50,115 nucleotides of DNA from Paenibacillus sp. MMS18-CY102 (GTDB taxonomy: Bacteria; Bacillota; Bacilli; Paenibacillales; Paenibacillaceae), in the NCBI RefSeq assembly GCF_009789195.1, contig NZ_WSTC01000038.1, positions 1 to 50,115 on the forward strand, in the 5' to 3' direction. A model generated the notes under the pieces. The model was not told where the DNA came from and ran no database searches. It worked only from the letters and a program-made list of their open reading frames with translations. The position numbers and the translations under genes are program-made. Within the stretch, counting starts at the first letter, position 1. Each line of letters starts with the position of its first letter. Positions 42,777-50,115 of this stretch are shown here, in pieces.

Positions 42777-42888
42777 GAAAAAGAAAAGATAAGCTTTATC
42801 CGGTTTCTGAAAAAGCCTTGCTATGGGCAGGATGATAAATGGGGCGCACCATAAACGGCCCTTCTATCACGCTTGGAGGCGAATTGAC

Positions 42889-43356
42889 GTGCCGGATAAA
42901 TTTTCGAAAGAAACTAGAAGCAAAATCATGCGGTCCATCAAATCTAAAACGAAAATGGAGGACCGGGTCTGCAAAGCATTATGGAACAAGGGCCTGCGAT
43001 TTCGCAGAAATATAAAAGACCTTCCGGGCAAGCCCGATATCGCGTGGAAAAAATATAAAGCAGCCGTATTTCTCGACTCCTGTTATTGGCATGTTTGTGA
43101 TATTCACGGCCATATCCCCCAGTCCAATGTTGAATATTGGAGCAAGAAGCTTTCAAGAAATAAAGAGCGTGATCAAGTGAATACCGCGCATTATTTAAGC
43201 TCAGGCTGGAAGGTTCTTCGCGTGTGGGAGCATCAAATAAAAGAGGATTTTGACGGCACGATTGACTTGATTATTGATTTTTATGAGCAAGCAAAAGGCG
43301 CTCAGAATCGCACGGAAATTGAATCCTCATCCGTCACAAAATCAGGCGTGCATTGA
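42889..43356 (+). CDS. vsr: Very short patch repair endonuclease (Vsr)
   Basis: A 155-residue endonuclease that nicks T-G mismatches arising from 5-methylcytosine deamination. The family pattern is clear: DKFSKETRSKIMRSIKSKTKMEDRVCKALW, GKPDIAWKKYKAAVFLDSCYWHVC, then NVEYWSKKLSRNKERD and GWKVLRVWEH. The zinc and catalytic residues (Asp in KPDIA, Cys and His around CYWH) are present. The GTG at 42889 is chosen: GGAGG lies nine bases before it and the N-terminus then matches the family. Vsr genes normally lie beside a cytosine methyltransferase, and none is present here. The C-terminus overlaps the convergent gene by 55 bases. Confidence 0.9.
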   Translation: MPDKFSKETRSKIMRSIKSKTKMEDRVCKALWNKGLRFRRNIKDLPGKPDIAWKKYKAAVFLDSCYWHVCDIHGHIPQSNVEYWSKKLSRNKERDQVNTAHYLSSGWKVLRVWEHQIKEDFDGTIDLIIDFYEQAKGAQNRTEIESSSVTKSGVH

Positions 43357-43778
43357 ACGGATTGATAATTGGGCGATTTGATATCCATATCGAATACACA
43401 GAGCTGTTTCTGTACCTGATAACGGCCATCGGTTCGAACAAGCGCATACTCCGCTTCAGGCAGTACGCCTAAACCATCACCATAGTCCAGCGCAACGGAG
43501 GCCGTTATACGGCCAGGCATAGAGAGATCAATTTTGCTAATAGCAAAACCCAGCAGAGGCTCCCCATCGCGGCCGTTCGTTTTCATTATTCCGGTAAAAT
43601 AATCATTAAACATCTGCTTGGCGGATTCGTATGGATGCTGCTGGAACTCTTCAACAGGCTGGCTTGTCTTTTCTTCGAGGGACCGGGCAGAGCTTTGCGC
43701 GTTGGCAATGGAAATCCCTAAACATAATACAATTAGGAGCCCAACTAAGAGTGAAGCGAACTTTTTGTTTAGTGCCAT
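43302..43778 (-). CDS. Secreted protein of unknown function
   Basis: A 158-residue protein with a signal peptide (KKFASLLVGLLIVLCLGISIANAQS; probable cleavage after ANA). The mature part of about 130 residues has two strand-rich segments and two Cys near the end (KQLCVFDMDIKSPNYQSVQC) that could form a disulfide. AAGGAG precedes the ATG at 43778; an upstream start would break the signal peptide. It ends inside the 3' end of vsr on the opposite strand. No family recognised. Confidence 0.7.
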   Translation of the reverse strand: MALNKKFASLLVGLLIVLCLGISIANAQSSARSLEEKTSQPVEEFQQHPYESAKQMFNDYFTGIMKTNGRDGEPLLGFAISKIDLSMPGRITASVALDYGDGLGVLPEAEYALVRTDGRYQVQKQLCVFDMDIKSPNYQSVQCTPDFVTDEDSISVRF

Positions 43779-43883
43779 TTTTCCACTCCTTATACTTAAT
43801 ACCATTTATTACAGAATACGAGTTGGGGTTGGATTAAGTTTTGGGTTTGCCTTCGTTCAAGAATGATATCCCATAATCTAGAA

Positions 43884-44931
43884 CTATTTCCCACGAAAAA
43901 CCCTCTTCAGCATCGAAGGCTGAAAGAACGCAGTAGAGGAACGCTTCAGATTCATCACTTGCGCCAATCGCAAATACACCACGCTGTCATGGGCAGATGC
44001 TCGATATATTTTCTTGGTGAACCACTTTTGTACCCCGATTCCGAACCTCTTGCCAATAATAGCTGGATGCCTATACGCTTCGACGAGCGCCATGTTCCAC
44101 GGATCATCAGTAAGTTTGGGCAACTTATCCCAATAGTTTTTGATCACCGTATCCATCGACTCGCCGTTTGCGATGCGCCCCAGCTCCGCATGCAAGGCTT
44201 CCGCCTCCATTGCAGCTACCGTCATCCCTTGGCCATACAGCGGGTCGAATCGGCAATATGCATCCCCAATCATGATGAAACGGTTAGGAAGCTTATCGAT
44301 GATATTGCGCCGTTTGCGTGATTGCGAGGAAATTTTATAAATTTTCAGCTCACTGATAGGCGTCGCCTTTTGAATAAAACGATAAATATCCGGTTGGGGA
44401 AGCTGCTTCGCAATTTGCTCGAACTCCTCCTCAGTCTGGGGAGGTTCCTTCAAGTATCCTCCTAGCGTAATTCCAACTTGTTCATTTTCAAAAGGAATGA
44501 CAACCCCTACATAGGGCTGCTCCGGCAGTTGAGCTGATATTCGAAAGCCCCTCTACCCGCTTACGGACATGATGCTCAATGAACGGGCGGGTTTGCTGCA
44601 CCATCCGGATTCCACTCTGGAACCGCTTCTTCCATTGCCCAAAATGGAACCACTCCAGATCATTCGTAAAATCGGTAACGACACTCCCGTTCTGAATCAT
44701 TTCCTCAATAATGCCCGGAAACAGCCCTTCGAGAATCTCCTGGCCCCGTTCGAGCAAAATATGGGAATGATGGCTTTGCGGAACCTTGTTTCGGGGCGTT
44801 GGGCCATCCGGAGAAGCATCCGCTTCAACGATGATGACTTCATGAAAGCTATCAGACAGCGCTCTCGCCGCAAGCAACCCCGCAATACTGCCGCCGATCA
44901 CGATCGCTCGCCCTGCTCTTTTTTGCAACAT
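43884..44931 (-). pseudogene. FAD-dependent monooxygenase broken by an internal deletion
   Basis: The N-terminal part (44931 to about 44490) has the FAD dinucleotide loop VIGGSIAGLLAARALSD and RNKVPQSHHSHILLERGQEILE. The C-terminal part (about 44530 to 43884) in another frame reads PYVGVVIPFENEQVGITLGGY and RFIMIGDAYCRFDPLYGQGM, the FAD-binding end of the same family. Between them the central region of roughly 100 or more residues (second FAD contact and substrate sheet) is missing, and the frames do not match. A deletion near 44530 therefore killed the gene. Homologues usually have about 450 residues; about 330 codons remain. Confidence 0.85.
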
Positions 44932-45025
44932 ATTGGGCCAAACCCTCCGCTACTATTGAAATTTTTATTGATTATACCATGAATTTCAAGCTGGTAAGCG
45001 GAGTAGTTAAATCGCATGATAGACA

Positions 45026-45056
45026 GAAAAACCACCGCCTCGTGGGGCAGTGGTTT
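45026..45056 (-). terminator. Terminator of the diguanylate cyclase gene
   Basis: AACCAC (45030-45035) and GTGGTT (45050-45055) with inner G/C pairs, followed by T5 on the minus strand. Confidence 0.75.
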
Positions 45057-45069
45057 ACGTAGAACCATT

Positions 45070-46263
45070 TTATCCGCTCAACTCTTTGCGAACATCCAAA
45101 TATTGATCAAGCCGTGCGCGATGCACATAATTACGCCCTTTGTTTTTAGCGATATACAACGCCTTGTCGCAAGAGGAATAAAGCGCATTTAACTGGGTCT
45201 GCCGATCTGGAACAATCGTAAGAACCCCTATGCTAATCGTATAAGATGCGGGCAATCCTCGAGAGGCTGCATCCCCTAGCGACGCTTTTATTTTCTCGAC
45301 CACACTATCAGACGCTATCTCATCCTTCCCAAGCAGCATGATGCCAAACTCGTCACCACCGTAACGGACAAACAACGCTTCCCCATCCAATTCGCTTTGG
45401 ATTTGTGACGTCATATCCTGCAGCACATCGTCCCCCGCCATATGGCCGAACGTATCGTTTATTACTTTAAAATGATCAATATCGAACAACACAAAGGAAA
45501 TCGGAGCCCTCCTCTTCGCATGTTCGGCAAGGCAACGGTTCGCCTCCAAAGCAAACGTCCTGCGGTTCAACGTCTTCGTTAAATCGTCGTAGCTAGCCAA
45601 CCGAACCAGCTCTTGATCCGATTTCTCCTTCAGCAACAGCACGAACCCCGAATTTTCCACGATCATGAGAAGAAAAAGCGACAAAACCATAAGCGTCTCA
45701 TAAATGCCAGGCGAAAACACCTGTATACGGCTGCCCGTCAATAACGCGCTGGCCCCTTTTAAACATCCCATTGCAAAAACAAGTACATATAGAAAACCCG
45801 TAACTCTTGTGAGCGCAGTCGCCGATCTTTGAATCAACATGCGATACACCGGGAACAAAAGCACTGTAGAAACAATCGAGGAATACGCCACCCGCACACT
45901 TTCTTTATTATAAAAAAGCTCCAGCAACGCAAATCCGACGATACTTAGTGCCGTTAATGCATAATATATCCTTCTTGTCCTTGGACGCAGCTCCTCTCGG
46001 AGACTAAGCAGGGCCATAATCTCACAAGTAGCGGCTATGTACAGCATTGCGTTAATAATTAATAGATAGAGCATGCTCGGATGCTCTGGGCGAAGCGCTG
46101 AACCTAGCCATGCGACAGACTCCGCGCACTTGCCTAGCAAGAATAAGTGAAGCAATTTATTTTTGGGCTGGCCATACCAATAAGCGCCGATCAGGATTGA
46201 AGTAAATAAATGCCCTAATCCGATCAACACTAGAACCGTTTTTGTATCTATATGCAAATTCAT
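45070..46263 (-). CDS. Membrane-bound diguanylate cyclase (GGDEF)
   Basis: A 397-residue protein with about seven membrane helices in the first 215 residues and a GGDEF domain at about 222-385. Active-site features are present: ASYDDLTKTLNRR, FDIDHFKVINDTFGH and RYGGDEF. It makes cyclic di-GMP. No RxxD inhibitory site lies at the usual place before GGDEF, so product feedback is probably absent. The ATG at 46263 is chosen from GGTGG eight bases upstream. The signal for the membrane region is unknown. Single-gene transcript. Confidence 0.92.
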   Translation of the reverse strand: MNLHIDTKTVLVLIGLGHLFTSILIGAYWYGQPKNKLLHLFLLGKCAESVAWLGSALRPEHPSMLYLLIINAMLYIAATCEIMALLSLREELRPRTRRIYYALTALSIVGFALLELFYNKESVRVAYSSIVSTVLLFPVYRMLIQRSATALTRVTGFLYVLVFAMGCLKGASALLTGSRIQVFSPGIYETLMVLSLFLLMIVENSGFVLLLKEKSDQELVRLASYDDLTKTLNRRTFALEANRCLAEHAKRRAPISFVLFDIDHFKVINDTFGHMAGDDVLQDMTSQIQSELDGEALFVRYGGDEFGIMLLGKDEIASDSVVEKIKASLGDAASRGLPASYTISIGVLTIVPDRQTQLNALYSSCDKALYIAKNKGRNYVHRARLDQYLDVRKELSG

Positions 46264-46410
46264 TATATCTGCCACCAACTTACGAAGGTTATTTAAATTT
46301 TTTGTTTATTTAGCATTTTCCATAAAACTTAATAAAAGTATATCACATAAACAACCCGCGATTTGTTGAAATAACGTGTAGGGGTTAGGAGGAGTTATTT
46401 CCCTGTTCGA

Positions 46411-46427
46411 GTTAATCGTCGATTAAC
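46411..46427. promoter_or_regulatory. Palindrome upstream of the YfbR-like gene
   Basis: GTTAATCGTCGATTAAC: perfect 8-bp arms around one T, 66 bases before the start codon, in an otherwise AT-rich 230-base intergenic region. Possibly an operator; its regulator is unknown. Confidence 0.4.
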
Positions 46428-46492
46428 AAATCCAATCTATACTAAGCGTAATCTAACATTTCATCCCTTTTTCAAAGAAAGGAATCCACTCT

Positions 46493-47122
46493 ATGGGCAT
46501 CCATACGTATTTTCAATCGTTGACTGATTTAGAGAGAATCATTCGCTGCCCAGGTAAATTCAAATATCAGGAGCATAGCGTTTCCGCCCATTCTTGGAAA
46601 GTCGTCCAATATGCCAAGACGTTAGCCGATATTGAAGAAAGCAATGGAGTCGCCGTGGATTGGAAAAAGTTATATGAAATCACTAGCAGCCATGATTACG
46701 GAGAAATTTTTATCGGGGATATTAAAACGCCCGTGAAGCACTATTCGCTAGAACTGCGAGCCATGCTGCAAAAAGTAGAAGAAGGAATGGTCGAGCATTT
46801 CATCGAAGACCATATTCCCGAGGATTTCAAGCCCATCTTCCGCAGACAGCTGCGCGAAGGCAAAGACAACTCAGTAGAAGGGCAAATATTAGAAGTCGCC
46901 GACAAAATGGATCAAATCTACGAGGCCTTCGCAGAGCTGCAATTAGGGAATACAGAAAAAGAATTTATCGTCATGTACCGAAATGCCCTTATCAAAATCA
47001 AACAAATCAACCTTCATTGTGTGGATTATTTTCTGCAAAATATTTTGCCCGACTTAGTTCGAGAGGGCTCTAGATCGCCCATCGATATTGAAACGATTAC
47101 GAAGGAAGCGTTGGCTTCTTAG
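46493..47122 (+). CDS. HD-domain phosphohydrolase, YfbR-like (5'-deoxynucleotidase)
   Basis: A 209-residue HD-domain enzyme. Metal ligands are visible: H33 in VSAHSWKV, H67-D68 in SSHDYGEI, and the late Asp in VADKMDQIYEAF. The order and size match YfbR, which removes phosphate from 5'-deoxynucleotides; substrate identity is from family only. AAAGGA lies upstream of the ATG. Single gene between two terminators. Confidence 0.85.
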   Translation: MGIHTYFQSLTDLERIIRCPGKFKYQEHSVSAHSWKVVQYAKTLADIEESNGVAVDWKKLYEITSSHDYGEIFIGDIKTPVKHYSLELRAMLQKVEEGMVEHFIEDHIPEDFKPIFRRQLREGKDNSVEGQILEVADKMDQIYEAFAELQLGNTEKEFIVMYRNALIKIKQINLHCVDYFLQNILPDLVREGSRSPIDIETITKEALAS

Positions 47123-47146
47123 TATCAGTTCTGTTATTCCGATAGC

Positions 47147-47177
47147 AAAAATCCACTACCGTAAGCGGTAGTGGATT
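47147..47177. terminator. Bidirectional terminator between YfbR-like and MFS genes
   Basis: Perfect arms ATCCACTACCG and CGGTAGTGGAT (about 47151-47161 with 47166-47176) with A/T runs on both sides. Confidence 0.8.
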
Positions 47178-47198
47178 TAGATGATCTTCTTCAGCAGA

Positions 47199-47239
47199 TT
47201 ACCCCTTCACACTGCCCGCGGTAACCCCTTCCCGGTCGA
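47199..47239 (-). pseudogene. C-terminal remnant of a sugar ABC permease
   Basis: The minus strand here reads FDREGVTAGSVKG and a stop. EGVTAGSVKG is a very common C-terminus of carbohydrate ABC permeases of the MalG/LplC type. Only 13 codons remain and the next gene begins its stop two bases away. A deletion or insertion replaced the rest with the MFS gene. Confidence 0.45.
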
Positions 47240-47240
47240 A

Positions 47241-48506
47241 TCATACATTACTTTTTGCATTAGGTGCTTGTTTACGCAACTCCCAACCGAATACAACTAG
47301 AATCGGTGACAGCAGCACGGCGGCGACCACAAGCGACGCTCGTACCGACAGGCGATTGCCTATCCAGCCAATAAGCGGGCCACCTGCAGATTGTCCGAGC
47401 GCGTCCGACTGGCTAATCATTGAAAGTACGGTGGCACGGACTTTGCTTTCGATGTTCATATTCAGCCACGTATCGTACATGGGTCCGCTGATAGACCCGA
47501 TCACGCCAATTGCCAGCAGGGAGCTGAGCGCCCAAGTAAAGCTCGGAGAGAGGGCAAATGATAGAAGTGCGACGATGCGCAGCCCTGTCAACATGATCAT
47601 TCCTACGATGACCACGCGTTCGTTTCCCGTATCTAGCCGCTTCTCGGCAATCCTCACGGCGAACAGACTGAGGGAGGTGGAGAGAACGGAAATCAGGCCG
47701 AACCACATGGCCATCGAGAGCGATGCTCCTTGAGGGAAGCCGACATCAATGATCAGATACGCTTCCCATAGCCGGTCATATCCTTCGGACGCTGCGCCAC
47801 TGAACAGTGTGACGACAAGGATCATCAGCAACACCGGATGACCACGTACCACCTTTGCCCCGGTCACCCACGTTGTTCTCATGTTCTGCCAGTGCGAGGA
47901 TTCGGCGGTGCGCTCTGAACGAACGAACTTAGTCTCTTTCATGAAGAGGAGAAGAAAGGCTCCGAGTCCAAGGTACAGTAGACCACCCACCAGATACGGC
48001 AGGTTAGGTGCAAGGGTGCATAGCCCGACGCTGAGTACGATACCAATCAGGTTGGCGATCAGACTAAGGCGTTTGGCCCGCATGAATATGCGGCCGATGT
48101 TCTCTTCGCCGACTTCATCGACAATCCAAGCTGTGCCAGCGCCGCTGAGGAATGTCTCGCCAATGCCGCGAATGAATTCTGAGAATAGAAGCCAGATGAA
48201 CAACGAGATCAAAGGGCTCATCGACCCGAGCCACGGCACGCTGCCCTCAAGCATGTACGCACCGCCGATCACAAACATCCCCAGGATTACTGAGGTGCGC
48301 CGACTATATGTATCGGCTACTACGCCTGTAATACCTTCGAAAATCAATACGGTTACTTCCAGAACTGTTCCTACCATCAGCAGTTCAAATGGGTTCAGCC
48401 CAAGCGTTGTAATGTAATAGACCGCATAGGTTGTAAACATCGTAGTATTGGCGAGGGATGTAATAAACATCATTATCATATACACTTGTGAAGTGCGAAT
48501 TATCAT
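47241..48506 (-). CDS. MFS transporter
   Basis: A 421-residue 12-helix major facilitator. The A-like motif in the helix 2-3 loop is GVVADTYSRRTSVILGMF, and IGETFLSGAGTAWIVDEVGEENIGRIF fits the drug-exporter branch. Substrate unknown. AAGGGG lies upstream of the ATG with somewhat long spacing. It stands where a sugar-permease gene once ended, so it probably arrived by replacement. The stop is followed at once by the permease remnant. Confidence 0.85.
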   Translation of the reverse strand: MIIRTSQVYMIMMFITSLANTTMFTTYAVYYITTLGLNPFELLMVGTVLEVTVLIFEGITGVVADTYSRRTSVILGMFVIGGAYMLEGSVPWLGSMSPLISLFIWLLFSEFIRGIGETFLSGAGTAWIVDEVGEENIGRIFMRAKRLSLIANLIGIVLSVGLCTLAPNLPYLVGGLLYLGLGAFLLLFMKETKFVRSERTAESSHWQNMRTTWVTGAKVVRGHPVLLMILVVTLFSGAASEGYDRLWEAYLIIDVGFPQGASLSMAMWFGLISVLSTSLSLFAVRIAEKRLDTGNERVVIVGMIMLTGLRIVALLSFALSPSFTWALSSLLAIGVIGSISGPMYDTWLNMNIESKVRATVLSMISQSDALGQSAGGPLIGWIGNRLSVRASLVVAAVLLSPILVVFGWELRKQAPNAKSNV

Positions 48507-48689
48507 TTAAGCAGTATCCCCTTTTCCATTGCAGCCTTTCCTGTGTAATCAACTTCCCGGTAATTGTAAATATCAGGACTTATGCAATTAGATCGCACGC
48601 AGTGGTGCCGCTTGGCGTGATTTGCCGGAAGAACGTTACGGTTCATTGAGACAGCAAACTCATCTACACCCACCTAAGTTACCGCCCCC

Positions 48690-49142
48690 TCACTTCAAAA
48701 CCTCATCCCCCGCCTCATCCTTAAACCGAACAACCGGAACCGTCAGATGCGCCGAGACCGTCTTCGTAATGCCGAATACTGTCGTATACTTCACATCCGC
48801 ATACACATCGATGTCTTTTAATTGCGTGATTTGATAATGCGTCAATTTAATCGGAGGAACCGAGCTATCATTATTGAGCTGCTCCAGCAACTCTCTCGTC
48901 ACAAAAGACTGAATGTCTTCGTGATTCATATTCACTATGAAATGAGGATTGCTCGGGTCCTCGACTTTAACACGTTCTACAGCACTGTGCTGCACCGTAT
49001 TAACCGCGTTGTTCATCTTATCATTCAACGCATGCTCAAGAGCATCCCTCTTAGACGTATACTGGTTAGCCCAAATAAGGAATCCGGCCAGCAGCGCAAC
49101 AATAACTAGCAGTATCCAGAGCCTCGTTCTAGTTAATTTCAT
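48690..49142 (-). CDS. Small membrane-anchored protein of unknown function
   Basis: A 150-residue protein: one N-terminal membrane helix (LWILLVIVALLAGFLIWANQ), then a soluble domain rich in Asn, Val and Asp with a strand-heavy end (YADVKYTTVFGITKTVSAHLTVPVV). The start at 49142 leaves better distance from GGAGGG than the ATG at 49148. It follows another small gene by 24 bases on the same strand, so the two may be co-transcribed. The upstream region of the MFS gene (48507-48689) holds nothing else. Confidence 0.65.
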   Translation of the reverse strand: MKLTRTRLWILLVIVALLAGFLIWANQYTSKRDALEHALNDKMNNAVNTVQHSAVERVKVEDPSNPHFIVNMNHEDIQSFVTRELLEQLNNDSSVPPIKLTHYQITQLKDIDVYADVKYTTVFGITKTVSAHLTVPVVRFKDEAGDEVLK

Positions 49143-49166
49143 GCTCATATTCCCTCCACTACAGCC

Positions 49167-49631
49167 TTATAAAGGATATTCAAGTTGTTTTGATTGTACA
49201 TAATATACACGCTCAAAATCTGACTCATAATAACCAACTTTATATTGTGTCATATCTATAAGATCGCTGAACGTATTGGGAAGATCGCAGTTCCACTTGA
49301 TATCATCAAAATTTACCGGAAAATCCTTCGCATTAGGATTTGGTGTGTGCACGTAAACAGCATCGGCTCCGGCATCTTCCTCATGAATACATACCCAAGT
49401 TTGATAAGGCTTGTTTAGTTGTTCCAGCTGTTTCAAAAATCTCGAATATAGCAGCATATGAGCTTTAATGTGTGCTCTTCTCACTTTCAGGCTAGCATTG
49501 CCTATACCACCGAAATCAAGATGCCTATGCCAAAAGTCGTACCAAGAATCATCGCCCACATGTAACTGATAATTTCCGGCCAATGACCACAACTTTTTAA
49601 AATATCTTTTTTTGCCGCGAAATTTCTTCAC
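49167..49631 (-). CDS. Unknown small soluble protein
   Basis: A 154-residue soluble protein rich in aromatic residues (SWYDFWHRHLDFGGIGN, KPYQTWVCIHEEDAGADAVYVHTPNPN). The GTG at 49631 follows GGAGG at six bases and removes an unlikely 23-residue extension. No family is recognised. A similar pattern of Trp, His and Asp occurs in some phage-related or immunity-like proteins, but this is not enough for a call. Confidence 0.65.
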   Translation of the reverse strand: MKKFRGKKRYFKKLWSLAGNYQLHVGDDSWYDFWHRHLDFGGIGNASLKVRRAHIKAHMLLYSRFLKQLEQLNKPYQTWVCIHEEDAGADAVYVHTPNPNAKDFPVNFDDIKWNCDLPNTFSDLIDMTQYKVGYYESDFERVYYVQSKQLEYPL

Positions 49632-49696
49632 CTTAGTCCTCCAAACAAGTTCATTTATTACCCAAATAATACCACATGAGAGTTCCTTGTATACAA

Positions 49697-49735
49697 ACAA
49701 AAAGACAGTTGTGGCTTAAATGCCCTAACTGTCTT
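49697..49735 (-). terminator. Terminator of a gene interrupted by the insertion element
   Basis: AAGACAGTT (49702-49710) and AACTGTCTT (49727-49735), then T5 on the minus strand. The gene it served must have run in from the right, where the insertion element now lies. Confidence 0.7.
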
Positions 49736-49744
49736 AACCAAACT

Positions 49745-49788
49745 TTACTGAAAATCCACCAACTGCCCTTCCCCCGCATCATAAGATA
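49745..49788 (-). pseudogene. C-terminal tail of a gene cut by the insertion element
   Basis: The minus strand reads SYDAGEGQLVDFQ then a stop, and a terminator hairpin follows. Upstream in this frame lies the end of the element at about 49789. The rest of the gene would be found to the right of the element. The original protein is not identified. Confidence 0.4.
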
Positions 49789-50115
49789 TGACCCTGCCCC
49801 GAATAGATAGACACATAGAAAACCTCTATAATAAAAGTGGAGGGATTTACTATGGGGCAACGGAAGCAATTTGATAAAGCATTTAAAGAACAGGCGGTAT
49901 CGCGAATTTTAGCCGGAGAAGCAACGATGGCGGATACGGCGAAGGATCTGAATGTTCATTACACCACAGTTCGAGACTGGGTGAAAAATTATAAGCTTGA
50001 TGGAGAAAGTGCGTTTCCAGGCAGCGGCCATCTTAAGGAAGAGGATGATGAGATTCGTAAGCTGCGGAAGCAACTGGCGGACCTCAAAGAAGAAAATGAT
50101 ATCCTAAAAAAGGCG
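49789..50115 (+). mobile_element. Left end of an IS3-family insertion sequence (window cuts it)
   Basis: The element appears to begin TGACCCTGCCCCGAATAG at 49789, in the style of IS3-type ends (TG first, C-rich). A transposase orfA follows. The right end and any target duplication lie beyond the window. Confidence 0.7.
49852..50115 (+). CDS. IS3-family transposase OrfA (partial)
   Basis: The first 88 residues of an OrfA protein, ended by the window. An N-terminal helix-turn-helix (KQFDKAFKEQAVSRILAGEATMADTAKDLNVHYTTVRDWVKNY) is followed by the start of a leucine-zipper-like helix (EIRKLRKQLADLKEENDILKK), the usual arrangement that joins OrfA to OrfAB by programmed frameshift. GTGGAGGG precedes the ATG. 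The family group within IS3 cannot be fixed from this part. Confidence 0.9.
   Translation, partial: MGQRKQFDKAFKEQAVSRILAGEATMADTAKDLNVHYTTVRDWVKNYKLDGESAFPGSGHLKEEDDEIRKLRKQLADLKEENDILKKA

Noticed and set aside
49636-49869. Minus-strand ORF spanning the insertion element end
   Set aside because: It crosses a terminator and the element boundary and has no coding character.

Overview
The window looks like chromosome from a spore-forming, low-to-mid GC Gram-positive bacterium, most probably Paenibacillus or a close relative. Clues are a YaaH/SleL-type spore cortex-lytic enzyme, a YdjO-type cold-inducible protein beside a cold-shock protein, a yrk/cst-like sulfur cluster, strong AGGAGG-type ribosome binding sites with frequent TTG and GTG starts, and many sugar-ABC-type proteins. 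No rRNA or tRNA gene was seen. Assignments come from reading motifs; no database search was run.

Layout. 0.1-7.2 kb: a chemotaxis receptor, a small protein-kinase operon (kinase plus coiled-coil protein) divergent from a His/Gly-rich peptide, ydjO and csp, a lone RepB-like primase, and a PadR/membrane-protein pair. 7.3-13.8 kb: a 796-residue protein with two isoprenoid-synthase-like halves, a decayed and an intact solute-binding lipoprotein, and the LysM/GH18 spore enzyme. 13.9-20.3 kb: a papain/C39-like protein overlapping a 64-residue protein, a SEC-C protein, a GntR/DUF5808 pair with a clear operator, and an MFS exporter. 20.3-23.6 kb: an AT-richer three-gene cassette (DUF262 protein, DUF3696-type ATPase, unknown protein) that looks like anti-phage defence and is bracketed by an 11-bp repeat resembling a tRNA/tmRNA 3' end. 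23.7-28.4 kb: a Fic enzyme, an ECF41-type sigma factor with its usual carboxymuconolactone-decarboxylase partner and an MFS pump, and a toxin-antitoxin pair bracketed by two identical terminators.

28.4-33.4 kb: a reactive-sulfur detoxification cluster (TauE exporter, three further rhodanese-containing proteins including a persulfide-dioxygenase fusion, a one-domain rhodanese, TusA, DsrE and a CstR-like repressor), with at least five TATACCCC/GGGGTATA palindromes that are probably the repressor's operators. 33.5-38.8 kb: a response regulator, a histidine kinase and an ABC transporter with an FtsX-type permease. 38.9-46.3 kb: an MDR oxidoreductase, a decayed stretch with a palindromic intergenic repeat, a PH-domain protein, PLD-like and Vsr nucleases that look like restriction-modification leftovers, an FAD oxidoreductase broken by an internal deletion, and a diguanylate cyclase. 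46.4-50.1 kb: a YfbR-like HD phosphohydrolase, an MFS transporter, two small unknown genes, and the left end of an IS3-type element that appears to have cut off an upstream gene.

Most genes lie on the minus strand in short operons separated by clear stem-loop terminators. The best leads for something undescribed are the tandem isoprenoid-synthase fusion, the three-gene cassette with its flanking repeats, and the cysteine-peptidase-like protein with its small overlapping partner.
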